This document shows positions 25,401-37,400 of a DNA stretch of 64,000 bases, piece after piece (position 1 is the first letter of the stretch; every line of letters begins with the position of its first letter). A program made the position numbers and the translations under genes. The stretch comes from Serinus canaria (taxonomy: Eukaryota > Chordata > Aves > Passeriformes > Fringillidae). The DNA is taken from NCBI RefSeq assembly GCF_022539315.1, contig NC_066322.1, positions 22,020,765-22,084,764 on the forward strand, written 5' to 3'. The notes under the pieces were generated by a model, which was not told the origin of the DNA, did not search any database, and worked only from the letters and a program-made list of their open reading frames with translations.

Positions 25401-28400
25401 AAGTTGCTGGACACCCTTCTGTTTTGAATTGCTTTGTTGTCCATTCCTTTCCATCACATAACAAATACAGAAAGAGCTCCAATTGTTCTCCAGATATCCC
25501 GCAGTATTTCAAGCCAATTAAAATTGGTCTTGCATGTACCTCAGATTTAAAAGCCAGGACAAAAATGGGCAGGATTAAGTCTGGCCTGAATGAGCATCCC
25601 AGTGCTCACCTCACACGTGTATCCTCAAAAGGCTTCCAGGTTACCACAAAGGTCTGAGTGATTCAGGTCCAAGGTGACCCCCTCTCACTGCTGTCATGCT
25701 TTAGCTACACTGGGAAATAATAAATTGCTTTGTCCTGCTCAGAGCCATTCAGTGCTGCTGAAAAGAAGCTCCACAAGGCTGGTGCCATGTCACCACACTG
25801 CACAAAAACTCATTCCCAGAATATGATCTCTTACCCCCTCACTCAAGGCAAGCGCACCTTTTGGTGACATCACTTCTGGACTGATTTTTGGGGCACCAGA
25901 GTCTTCAAAACTGCTTTATAAAAACTGTAAAATACACAATAAAGAACAAATCCTGTACTGGCAAGTGGAGCACCTGCATGAATACACTGGGGAACTTCCA
26001 GACTGAGCTAATATACATATGTGTGTTCAGGTTGGGAAGCTCATGCTGAGCCAGAAAATCCAGTATTGGTGAGTGAATGCCAGAGCTCTGCTTGGACCTC
26101 TGTGTGGGGCCAGTAAACAGTATGGGGAGAATCTCACTTTTCCTTTGCTTGGTATTCTCTTTTTTTTTTTTTGATTCCTATTGTTATTTTTTTGCCCATG
26201 GACTGCAGGTTGTTTGGAAGAAGTAGGTGTTGTACTATATACCTGTAAAGTTCCTGACACATTGCCTAGTGATATCTATTACTATGATTACGGTTACTAC
26301 AGTTTTTCTCTGCCTCTCTTCTAGTCCTTCTGTCTGTCATTGTGGGCAGCTGCTGTCAGCAAATTCACTTTTATGCAGTCTCACATATTTCTTGGAAACT
26401 AAATTTTGGTAAACATTAGAAATACAATTGATATCTAAATGACAGTTCTTACAGCCAGGAAAACAGCATGTTGTAAATATTTAAAGTACAAATACCAAAA
26501 ATACACTTCTGGTCAATCTTTGCCATAAATGTTTTATTGTCCTATTGGCACTGACAGCAGACTGGCATTCTTTGATTGTTTTCAAATCAAAACTGAAATT
26601 AGTTCAGGACCAAGGAGTGAAATCTAGAATGTGGACAGAGCTGAGTTACTAGGCCAGGGAGGCTCCTGTAGCGTTCCCCCCTGCAGAGGCATCCCAGGGG
26701 CATCTGGCTGAGCCCTTCCAGGGCTGGCACACCTACCCATTGGTGCCATCCTTGCAGTGTCCCTGAGCCCTTCCAGGGCTGGCACACCTACCCATTGGCC
26801 CCGTCCGTGCAGTGTCCCTGAGCCCTGCCCGGGGCTGGCACACCTACCCATTGGTGCCATCCTTGCAGTGTCCCTGAGCCCTTCCAGGGCTGGCACACCT
26901 ACCCATTGGTGCCATCCTTGCAGTGTCCCTGAGCCCTGCCCGGGGCTGGCACACCTACCCATTGGCCCCATCCGTGCAGTGTCCCTGAGCCCTTCCAGGG
27001 CTGGCACACCTACCCATTGGCCCCGTCCGTGCAGTGTCCCCCGTGCAGGCAGGGCTGGCTGGAGCACTCGTCGATGTCGGTGCCGCAGAGGTCCCCGAGG
27101 AAGCCCCGCGCGCACGAGCAGGAGAAGCTCCCCAGGGAGTCGTGGCAGGTCCCCCCGTTCAGGCAAGGCTGGGACAAGCACTCGTCGATTTCCACCTCAC
27201 AGTTCATACCTTCAAAAGCAGAGAAAATAAGCCCAAGGCTTAGGAGACAGCTTTGGAAATCTCAGCAAGAACTGCCTGAAGTACAATAGTCACTTAGTAT
27301 TTTTTTTTCTTTATGCAGTTGCCTGGTTTTTAAAGGCATTTCCTCCTCAGTGTGCTTTGCACAACTAGTTTTTTCAAGGCTTAGCAGAATTTACAAAAGA
27401 ACAAGCCAGTTGTTTTCACAAGAATAGGTAAAATAACTTTTTCTGTTAGCTTGAACGTGGAGACAGGACAAACTAATTTTCAGTTTATTCAAACAATGTT
27501 ACTATCTTATTTACATAATACAGAAGAGACACGCAGTCTATTGATCTCAGAAGAGAGTCTATTTAAGGTTGGCCTTTAAATGGACAATTCACAGATTTTT
27601 TAATTCATGGGGAATTGTCTTGTTTAGCAGTGGATTTATTGCCTAATTTTTTTTAAGCTTATCAATGTGCAAGTAAATGGGTCTGTGGTGCCATGTTTGC
27701 AGCATGTCAGAATCTTGGAGCTGCTCTTCAGGGATAATTGCTAGAAATAAATCAGTTCTAATGTGACTTCACAGCTATTTGTGATAGTTGGCAGGTTAAA
27801 TATACACTCCTTTTTCTTGTCTCTAGCACAGACCAGGAGACACTAAGAAAATTTAATAACTAATGCCTTGCAGCTTTGATTATTTCAGGGGTTTGTATGC
27901 TCATACACTTGCTTCGTGTTTGGAGCAATAGGGTAATATTTTCAAATAATTTTCAACTGCCAAGTCAGGTTTTTTCAGCAGCTACAGTATCAGCCGCAAA
28001 ACAGATGCAAAGTGGCAAATTGTAATGAAGAAGCTGCTTTGAAGTGAATTTCCTTACTTTTTATTTGGCTTATTGAAGTAGCTGCAGTATTGAAAAGTTT
28101 ACGGGGGAATTTCCTACTTGAAAGAAAAGCTGCAGCCCTGAGAATGGGTTCTTTTTATTTTTTTTTTCTTCTTTTTTTGTAAAAGTGAAGTTTTCAGTAC
28201 AAGATGATAGGGTAGACTTTCAACAGAGGGAACAGGCATGTTTGATGATGGGTATCACTCTTGCAATTTATTTAGGAGCTCATCTCCAATTCTTTATTTA
28301 TGCTCCTTTTGTCAGCTCTGTACTGCTGTGAAATTTGTACATTATAACTTTCTTAAGCATCTTTCTTAAAACACAAAGATTGATAATATTTAGCACTGTC

Positions 28401-31400
28401 ACTTCATGAATAATTTATTTTGATGCTTGTGAGCTTCTTTGTTTTAAAAGAATAAATCTGTGCTATGGATAAGGACCGGGAAAGTTCTTAAAGCCAAACC
28501 AAAAATTGCAGATGTTAACTCATAACTATTTTTTATTGTCTTTAAACATTAAAGTGCAAGTTCCTCTTTTCAGCAGTTGAGAAATAGTTCCTTGAGACCG
28601 CATAGTGGATGGGGAAGCTGCGAGTGGCGTGCCCCCAGTTCAAGGTTCACTGCTCAGCTAACCACTACTTTCAGCGGGAGCCTGCCACGAGAGCCCGGCC
28701 CAGGAACGCTCTCTGACGGCTTTATGGTAATGTACATTACAGCCAGATATAGTAAGCAGTCCCTCTGTGGTCATTGCCCTGTGAATTCACTGTAATTATA
28801 AACAATGTGTTTGCAGAAGTGTGTCTAGTGACCGTAAATCTGCCAGAGCTTGTTAACAGCTTACTGCGAACACTAAAAATCATGTGACAAAACAAGCCCT
28901 GTTCAACTGATCCTCAGCTCAGCCAAATTTAAAACTACAGGCCTGAGAACAGCCTGACAATTAACATGAGAACATAGCGTTGTTGTTTTGGTTCATGTCT
29001 TTAATCTATCAAGCCCAGTAACCTGCCTTCGGCAATGTTGCCTCAGAAGAAAACTTCTCCCTGTATAATGCATCCAGCCAATGCGATCTGCCATGCAGAC
29101 AGGGGGAATCCCTTCCTAGCCTCCGCGGAGTCTGCTGTCAGGCTTTCTTAGATGTGTAGAAGAGAGATGAAAAGATTAGATCTGCATTTTCACCTCAGTC
29201 TAACATTCTGTCATAAATATGCTGTGTGCCAAATATCATATGCCAGGCGGGAAGGAGAGCGCCAAGGAGCCCTGCCGCAGTTATTGCACAGGGCTGCACC
29301 ACCACGAGCTGAGGCACCCTGGGTGTCCTGGAGCAGGCTGAGCATCCCTGCATGTACCAAACCACACAAGTGGTTTGAATTGAAATGCTGGAAAGGTGGG
29401 GAGAAGTCACATTTGTAACTCTTGCAGTTTCTTTGAAGAACCAGGGTTGTTTCTTATACTGCTTGCTTCTCCACTGAGTCCTAGTGTGCACTTCTTTCTA
29501 CAACCCCAGTCAATAAAAAGTAAACACAAATGAGGATGAAGGACACACAGCCAATGTTTTCAAACTTGCATACCTACAGATACAGTGTAAAATCACTTTC
29601 TGCTCAAAGATACTAGGGGTTTGCAGGCTCAGTGTACTTCCATGAGGACCTGCACATTTTTAATATGGCTGGGCATTGGTAACCAGGTCACCCTTTCTGT
29701 TCTCCTGCACTAAAATGCTGCGCTCAGGTCCAGCAGGTCCAGAGGGCTGTCCCCAAATTCCTCATTCTGTATAAAGTAATCTTTGTGCCATATTTTGGAT
29801 AGAGAGTGTCACATGACTAATTTATATGCACCAGGCTTGATGTGACAGGAAGAGAGTTACATGAAAAGTTAGAGGGAGAAGGTGTATTTCTTTAATCAAG
29901 GCTTGTCCCTTTTCAGCTTCAGCAGAGCTGAATACCTGGGCTGGCCAGGACACAAGGTGGGGAGTACTAGTTTCAAACTGGAAAGCTGGGAAAGAAACAG
30001 GCTTTGCTCTGCTGGCAATTGCTGTTGGATGGACCAAGTGGTTTACTAATTCATCCACAACAACAGGGACATGAGCTTGTTGGGAAATGAGATCTCTACT
30101 TGAGGTTTTCCATCCCATGGTAGAGCTGCTGTGCCTCTGCTTGCCTTTAAGTGCCTAAGACTTATTTATGATGCATCTGTTCTTAATATTTGCATAGCAC
30201 ATACATTATTGATGAGAATACTGAACAAAAGCTTGGAGATCTATCAGGAGTAATTTCCTCAAATTCTAAGACGTCATCGCAGCGATGGTTACTTCATCAT
30301 AAAAGGTATTGCACAAAGAACAAATCCAGCTCTCTGCACCTACTTTGTCTGCCACTGAAACACTTTCTCCCCCTGTCTTAGACTGAGAATGGGTTTTGGA
30401 ACTGCCATGCACTACTGAGGGTTCACACTGGAACGTTCACTGGCAATAGAGGACTGGCTTCAGCAAGGTAATTAATTCATGTAGCTGTGGGTAATAACAG
30501 GCTCTTACACCATGCTCTGTTGGGGTGAATTAAAAGCAAGTGCAATTAGTCCAATGGAGGAGAAAATGCAATTGATTAGGGTAGCCAGCAAAACTTCAAC
30601 AAACCAGTTGAACTTCATTATTTAACAGATGTGTGACACATGTCTTGTAAATAATTTCACACATGCAGAACATTATCATAGAAACTGCAGATTTCATGCT
30701 GAATTTTCCAGTCTTTGGCTCTTGGTGCATTCTAACCTCTTCCATTTGTGTAAGAATTATGTGTGACATTTCTCAGCTATTTTAAGAAGTGCTGCAGCAT
30801 ACCAATCACACAAAATAGCAGTCATAGTCCATGAAACAAGTAGCAACAGCAGCCAGTAACTCATGTATTTGGTTAACATTGCAGCTATAGATTTACTATA
30901 CCTTCTTTACCTGCATATCAAGAGATATAACCTGTTTTCACATCTTAGGGAAATGATATGAGGCTGGATGACTTCCCACAGTAATTCATGGTGTCAGACC
31001 AGGATAATAATGGTTGGCAAGATCCCCTGATGGGGTAAATGAGGGGTTTTATTACCACTGGGGACACCTCGAGGCTTTCATCCTGTAATCCCTCTGGCTT
31101 GTGCATTTAGCACAACTCACAGCAAGGTGCAAAAAAACAAGAAAAAAAGAATGCTTCTGATAAATCATTTTGTTAAGTAGCTTTTAAAGCTGATGTTTTA
31201 CTGCTGGAGGAATGGCCTGGTACTCCTCTATAGAATTCCTATGGTTAGTCTCTTTTGCTGCTGGAAGCAGTGTTGGAGCTGTATGTCAAAACACTGCAGC
31301 CCCTTCTGCTGTGTATTTTAGACCTCTTCTCCTTCCTTGGTTCTCTCCTCATTTCTTAACTCTGCTTGTGCAAAGTGTGGAGCTTTGGTGACTTTTTTGG

Positions 31401-34400
31401 TGAGAAAAAAGAGCATCAGCTTGGGAAACAGCAGAATTTCATTATGAAAGTGGAGCGACTCCAGCAGAGTAAGTTTCCATCAGCAGTTTGTGTTGACCTG
31501 AATTTTTATTTCTTTTTGTTTGGGCTTAGCTATTTCATTATATTTTCTCTCCCTTTGTCTCTAAGGTGTATATTCCAACTCTTTCAAACCAAGTTTCTGG
31601 GCTGTGGATCCAGGCCTGGACCCCACTAACAGCGCCAGTTAAACAAATACAGTTTCCTGAATACAACAGGAGGTCTGGGCTGAGTGTGATCATTGCAGAG
31701 AAACCATGCTGGTTGTTAATAGGTTTTTTCCTTCCTTCTGCTCTTTGGCTTTCCCTCAGTTGTGTAGTTTTCTCCTCAGCTGGCCCGGGCTCTGACACCC
31801 CCTGGCAGCAGCGGGGTGGCAGGAAGGTAACAAGCTTCCTTCAAAAAACATTCTCTGTGCTCATAAGGGATATTAACCAAGGGCTGCCTTCCAACGAGTG
31901 CTGTGTTAGACACAGGAAAGCTGCTTTTTACCTCTGACTTCCCGTCCTGCATGGGGATTTGGGGATGGAGCTGTAAACCACATCTCTTATTTCTTATTCA
32001 TTTGAATCACTTGAAGCAATAGCTGTTTTTTCTGCCTTTTTTGCTGTATGACTATTTCTTTTCCTTTGCTTACCTGACTGGCAGTCTATCACTAAAATGC
32101 CTCCTCTTTTCTCCTTTTAATGATTCAGTGTGCCACCTTTCACAGTCCTAGCCCTGAATATAGCTTTGAAATTTGAAGGGAGCTGTCTTCCAACAAGAAT
32201 GATATGCTTTCCAGTAGAGGAAGTAGGGAAGAAAGATCACACCTGTACCTTAAAAATAGAGCTACATAAAATGGGATTATCAAAAAATGGGCAGTTTGGG
32301 AACATAACACTTGTCCATGTAACTTACATAATGTTCTAGTTGCAAATGAGTCCTTTGTTTCTGGGAAAGGCAGAGAGAAATTTAATGTGAAATGTGTAAG
32401 TTTCGAGTAGAATTTGTCTACTTGGATCTAATTTTTAAATCTGTCAAATGTAGGTTTTGACCCTCGGAAAAAAACTAGATATAGCACTTTGAAGAGAGCA
32501 TTTTGAGAATGTTTCTTTTAAAAGCAAAGTCCACCTAGCCCTGTGACATAGCTTGGTGTTCACAAAACTGCTGTGTAGATTTTGGTCAATGTGAGATTTC
32601 TTTAACCCTTCTCTTTCTGGTGTCAGTAGTTCAAAGTGATGTGGTTATCCATAATGTACCAACAGCCACTGGTGCTGTAGCTGAAGGCAAGGTGGTAATG
32701 CAGATACGGCTAAATATTGTATTTGCAGGGATCCCCGACGTAGGAAGGGATGATGAATCTGACCCCATGTTCTCAGAAGGGTAATTTATTATTTTATGAT
32801 ACTAAATTATATTAAAGACTACTAAACTAAGCTATACTAAAGAATGCAGAAAGGATACTTACACAATGCTAAAAAGATAAGAAAAACTCGTGACTCTTTC
32901 CAGAGTCTCGACGCAGCTTGGCACTGATTGGCCATTGAGTGAAAAAAAACTCACACCAGAACCAATGAAACAATCACCTGTGGGTAAACAATCTCCAAAC
33001 ACATTCCACATGTGAGCCCAACACAGGAGAAGCGAATGAGACAAGAATTGTTTTCCTTTTTCTCTGAGGCTTCTCAGCTTCCCAGCAGAAAAATCCTGTG
33101 TGAAGGGATTTTTCACAGAGTGTGAATGCAACAGCTAAATACTTGTGTGGGTGCCGGAGTTGAACCTGGAATGTGAGTTATGATGGTTCCACATGACCCA
33201 GAGGAAAAGTTGCTTTAATTCAGAGGGCTTACCCGTGTAGCCAAGGGCACAGATGCAGTCGTAGCGCCCGATCTGGTTGAGGCACGTGGCGCCGTTGAGG
33301 CAGGGATCCGAGGCACACTCGTTCACTTCCAGGTCGCAGTGCTTGCCCTGGTAGCCTGGCACGCAGTAGCAGGAGTACTGGCCCACGCCGTCGCGGCACA
33401 GGGCCCCGTTGCGGCACGGCTCGGAGCTGCACTCGTCCACGTCCCTCTCGCACAGCCTGCCCGTGTAGCCGGCGCTGCACAGGCACGTGGGCCCCGCCAG
33501 GCCGCTCTGGCACGTGCCTCCGTGCTCGCACGGGTTAGTGTCACACTCACTGGCAGCTCGTTCGCAGGCAGGGCCCTTGTACCCAGCGGGGCACTTGCAG
33601 GTGAAGCTGAGGTTCCCAGCAGAGCCCAGGCAGGTGGCGTTTTGGAGGCAAGGGTTGGAGGAGCAAGGGTTGGAGGTTTTGTTGCAGAGTTCCTCCACAC
33701 TGTCCACTGGTGCGTCTGCACAAAGGCAAGGGTCATCGTTCTGACCATCAACGCATGTAGAGTTCTTTTGGCAAGAGTTTGACAGGCACCTGGAATCATT
33801 CCTCATGCAAAGCGATTCTAGGAAAGAAACACAAAACATCCTGAGGAATTCCACAGCACTGGGAGCAACCAACAGTGAAAGAAGTGTAGTTCTTAACATA
33901 ACTGTGCTTCAAAACCCACAGCTCCAATTGCTGGCTATTGAGAAGAAAACAGGACTGGCAACTGTGTGATGCATTAGTGGACTAATGAATGTAAAATGGT
34001 AGTAGGTAGAGGACTAGGCTGCAGATTGCTAGTGCAACCATTAAGGCATGGTTGTGGAATTATGAAAACTATTATGAAAACTTGAGTAAGTTGTAATTTC
34101 CTGTTCTTGCCTCTTTCAACAGCCGTGGTCTGGAGTGTCAGGATTGTTTAACACTTTATTAACAGTATAGTTGAGACAATAATGGTTGTTGTCAATGAAT
34201 ATCCAACAATATGGAATACATTTAGGTGTATTTAAGCTTTTTGTTTCTGTTTTTGTTACTAGAGAAAGGAGACAGACCTCTTTTTTTTTTTTTTTAGTTC
34301 AATATCACTTCTGTGGTGGTACCATTCTTTTGTAGTGGATGATTTTTTGCATTGGGTTTCACAAGCTTAATTACTCAGATGCAGTTATAGCTCAAATAAA

Positions 34401-37400
34401 CAGTTCAAACCATCAGGCACCTTGATTTTGATTTGCTGATTATAAATAGTAATTTCTCAGGTGTACAGCCTCTCCACCACAAAGAATCTACCAAACACCT
34501 GAGGTGCAAAACAGCCCTGTGAGAGCCATCCAGCCTCAGAGGCTGGAAGGACACAGTGAACATGGTGTAAAGATGTTCCTTACTTCCTTACCCTCTGGGA
34601 ACTGAGCTTCTGTCAGTAATTAAAGGCCACTTGGAGTTGCCTTGCAGCTGTAAGGAATAACAATAGCAAGAGCTACTTCTCACTTCTCAGTCAAGGAGGG
34701 TGAGCTGTTACCAGCACTGTTCAGAATCCACCTCTGGGATACACTGAAGCAGCTGTATCTGGGCCAAGACTGTGAAATTAAGCTGAATGTTCCTTTAGGA
34801 GAGAAGGCAGTTTGTAAGGGAAAGACTCACGAGCTGGAGCACTGAAGTTGCATTAAATTATCTATATGTAAGTACTGTAAACATCTTTTTTATTATTATT
34901 TGGTTTATACTTTTAATCTGGTATACTGTTTGGATATATAGTTGGTATGTGTCTTCTACAGCAGCAGAACAGTGTGTGTTTGTGCAAGCAGGGTGTTGTG
35001 GATGAGCTGAACTTCTCAGAGGCATTCAGACCCATCTACCAGCAGTCTCTAGTTACTTCCCAGTTCTGGAAGTGAGATTCAGGAGAGCAGACACAGTAGA
35101 GATGGAGATGGGGCACTGAAAGAGAACAGGTAAGCAGAGATGAAGACTCCAGTAACTGGAGTTAGACCAATGCTGATAAAGGCCTGGGACAGATCCCTGG
35201 AAAAGGGAGAGGCTAGGGTTGGTCCCCTGAGGATACCAACCAACCACAGGGGAGTGTCAGAGAATACAAACTGACTGGTTGTGGTGTGTTTGCATAGTGT
35301 GCATTTTAATATATAATACAATTTAATCTGTTTTTCTGCAGGAGGGGGAAGTGGGCGAAGAACGTATCAGAAGGCTTAATTACTTAGGAAAGACTGCTTG
35401 TGCAGATTTGACACTAAGATAATAAATGGAAAGGCTTAAAAATTATCTGTGCATCACTGTTGTGCTTTCTGACTTGAGGTGTACACAGGAGCAGCAGTAC
35501 CTCTGAGAATTAGGAGCACCATTCTAAATGAACTTGATATTCATGAATAGGTACATTTTCTGAGCCAGATAACTAATTAATACTTATTTGAGCCAGGGGA
35601 ATAGAGATTTTTGTAGTAACACTGATAACAGCAGTGACACCATGATTTAAAACCAACAGTGGTCTTAGGGATTACATAGAAAGCAAGCTAAACATTGATT
35701 AGCAGGAGGAGAACTGGAGTGTTACCTCATGTTCTCTGAAGGAAAACAGGACGAAAAAAGTACTTTTGGATTAGCCTGTCTTTAAAATGACCCTCCCCAA
35801 ACCTGTTAATAATCAATTTTGGGAGCAGGTATTTCATCCTGTTGCAGTGGTGGTTGCATTGCTCCAGCTCAGAGCTCTCACTGAATGTAAAAATTCAAGA
35901 CATTGGTCACATGTACTGACCTGCACCATTGTCAGCAGTAATTCTGTTCCTTCTTTTCCTCAGCACACTCTCATGTATGTTCTGATGTCCTGGTTTACAT
36001 AATTTTGTGTTTGCCCATGCATTTAGGTTTTTTCTTTAGCCTGGATAATACAGAGCTTACTGAAATCTATTAATTACAGTTAAAATGAGAAAAACTGTGT
36101 ATCTTAGGAACTTCTGCATCCTCTGTTTTCCCTGCACAACTTTAGAGAGCTTTCCTTTCAGTCTGTGTACCTATTTAAAATTGATTAATGTGCATGTTTT
36201 GGGGAAACATTGAAGAAATGGGCAAACTTGAAGAAATTAATTATGATCATATTATAATGTTGTCTAACTGTTGTACTGTGTAAGCTACAAGAGGTGAGGT
36301 CAGTCATTCGAGTGCTTTCTTACACAGGACCACAGTGACATGAGAAGCAATTTAGTTCATTATTACTGCTTTTCCAGAGATAATTTGCATGCAACAGGCT
36401 GAGTTTGTTATAATGATTGTGTGAGGACATGATGTGTTTGCCAGTCTGCAGTTTTGATAGCAAGAGTGAGCACTGGTTAAAAAGCTTAATAGTTCTCTGA
36501 GGCAGTAAGAGTGGAGGGAAAATGAGGGAAGGAGAAAGACAGCCCTAAAAACACTGTCTGTGTGGAGTGAAGGCAACCAATTTGTCTGCAGGGTGACATC
36601 ACTATGGGAAAAACATGAACCAGAAAACGTTTCCTGGATTTTTTTTTTAAGCAGTGTTTTAATTTCAACTTTTGTAGCTTTTATAAAATGAATTTCTTAT
36701 GCAGAAATTGCCAGCAGACAATTCAATAAATCCAATGTTCTCTAGAGGATACTCTTGTCTGATTTGTGTGACAAGTTTATAGTGAAACAGCAACATTTTT
36801 GGTGTTCTGTCTTTATTCTAATGCACTGTGCCATGGTTTTTATTATTTGTATAGTTTTTGAGGAACATAGGAGTTCTAAAGGTCTTAGCAGAGATGTAAG
36901 CATGCTGAGTTTTAGCTTGGTTGTAGTTTAAAGGCTGGGACCAAGAGTTTAAGGGTACTCAATAGCAGTTTGTCTCAGCAGCAAAACTGCATCTCAGAAA
37001 GGTGATCATCAGAGGGTTATCAAATGGTATGAACATTTCCATGGACATTTCCATGACGCTTTTTATTTTAAAAAGTCGTGTTCCTGAATGATGTGAGTGC
37101 TTCAGCTAATCCTTGGATTCTGGACTGCTAGTTCAAACACCATTTCCCACCTATTTCAGGGAAGTTATTTGCACTATCTCCCTTGCTGCCTTGTGGGAAA
37201 TGAGTTGCCCTGCTGCTCTGGAGTGATGTGGAAGGGAGCAGCTGAGAGCTGCATGGAAGGAGGATGAAGAGTATGGCAGGTGGAAGCTCCTGCATGCCCT
37301 ATGATGCAGTGTGATGAGTGATGCAAAGACTGTCTCAGTTTGAGCAGGTGCCTAAAGAATATTCTCTTCTGCACTCACAGAAAGAGCTGCAAAGGGACAG

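Noticed and set aside
26624..27181. Minus-strand open frame of 185 codons over exon 3 and the minisatellite
   Set aside because: It is a shadow frame of exon 3 continued through the tandem repeats. Its periodic peptide is produced by the 55/56-bp units, not by selection for protein.
33229..33799. Alternative frames of 100-158 codons opposite or across exon 2
   Set aside because: They are frame shadows of the GC-rich EGF exon and lack domain signatures; the true frame is fixed by cysteines and splice phase.
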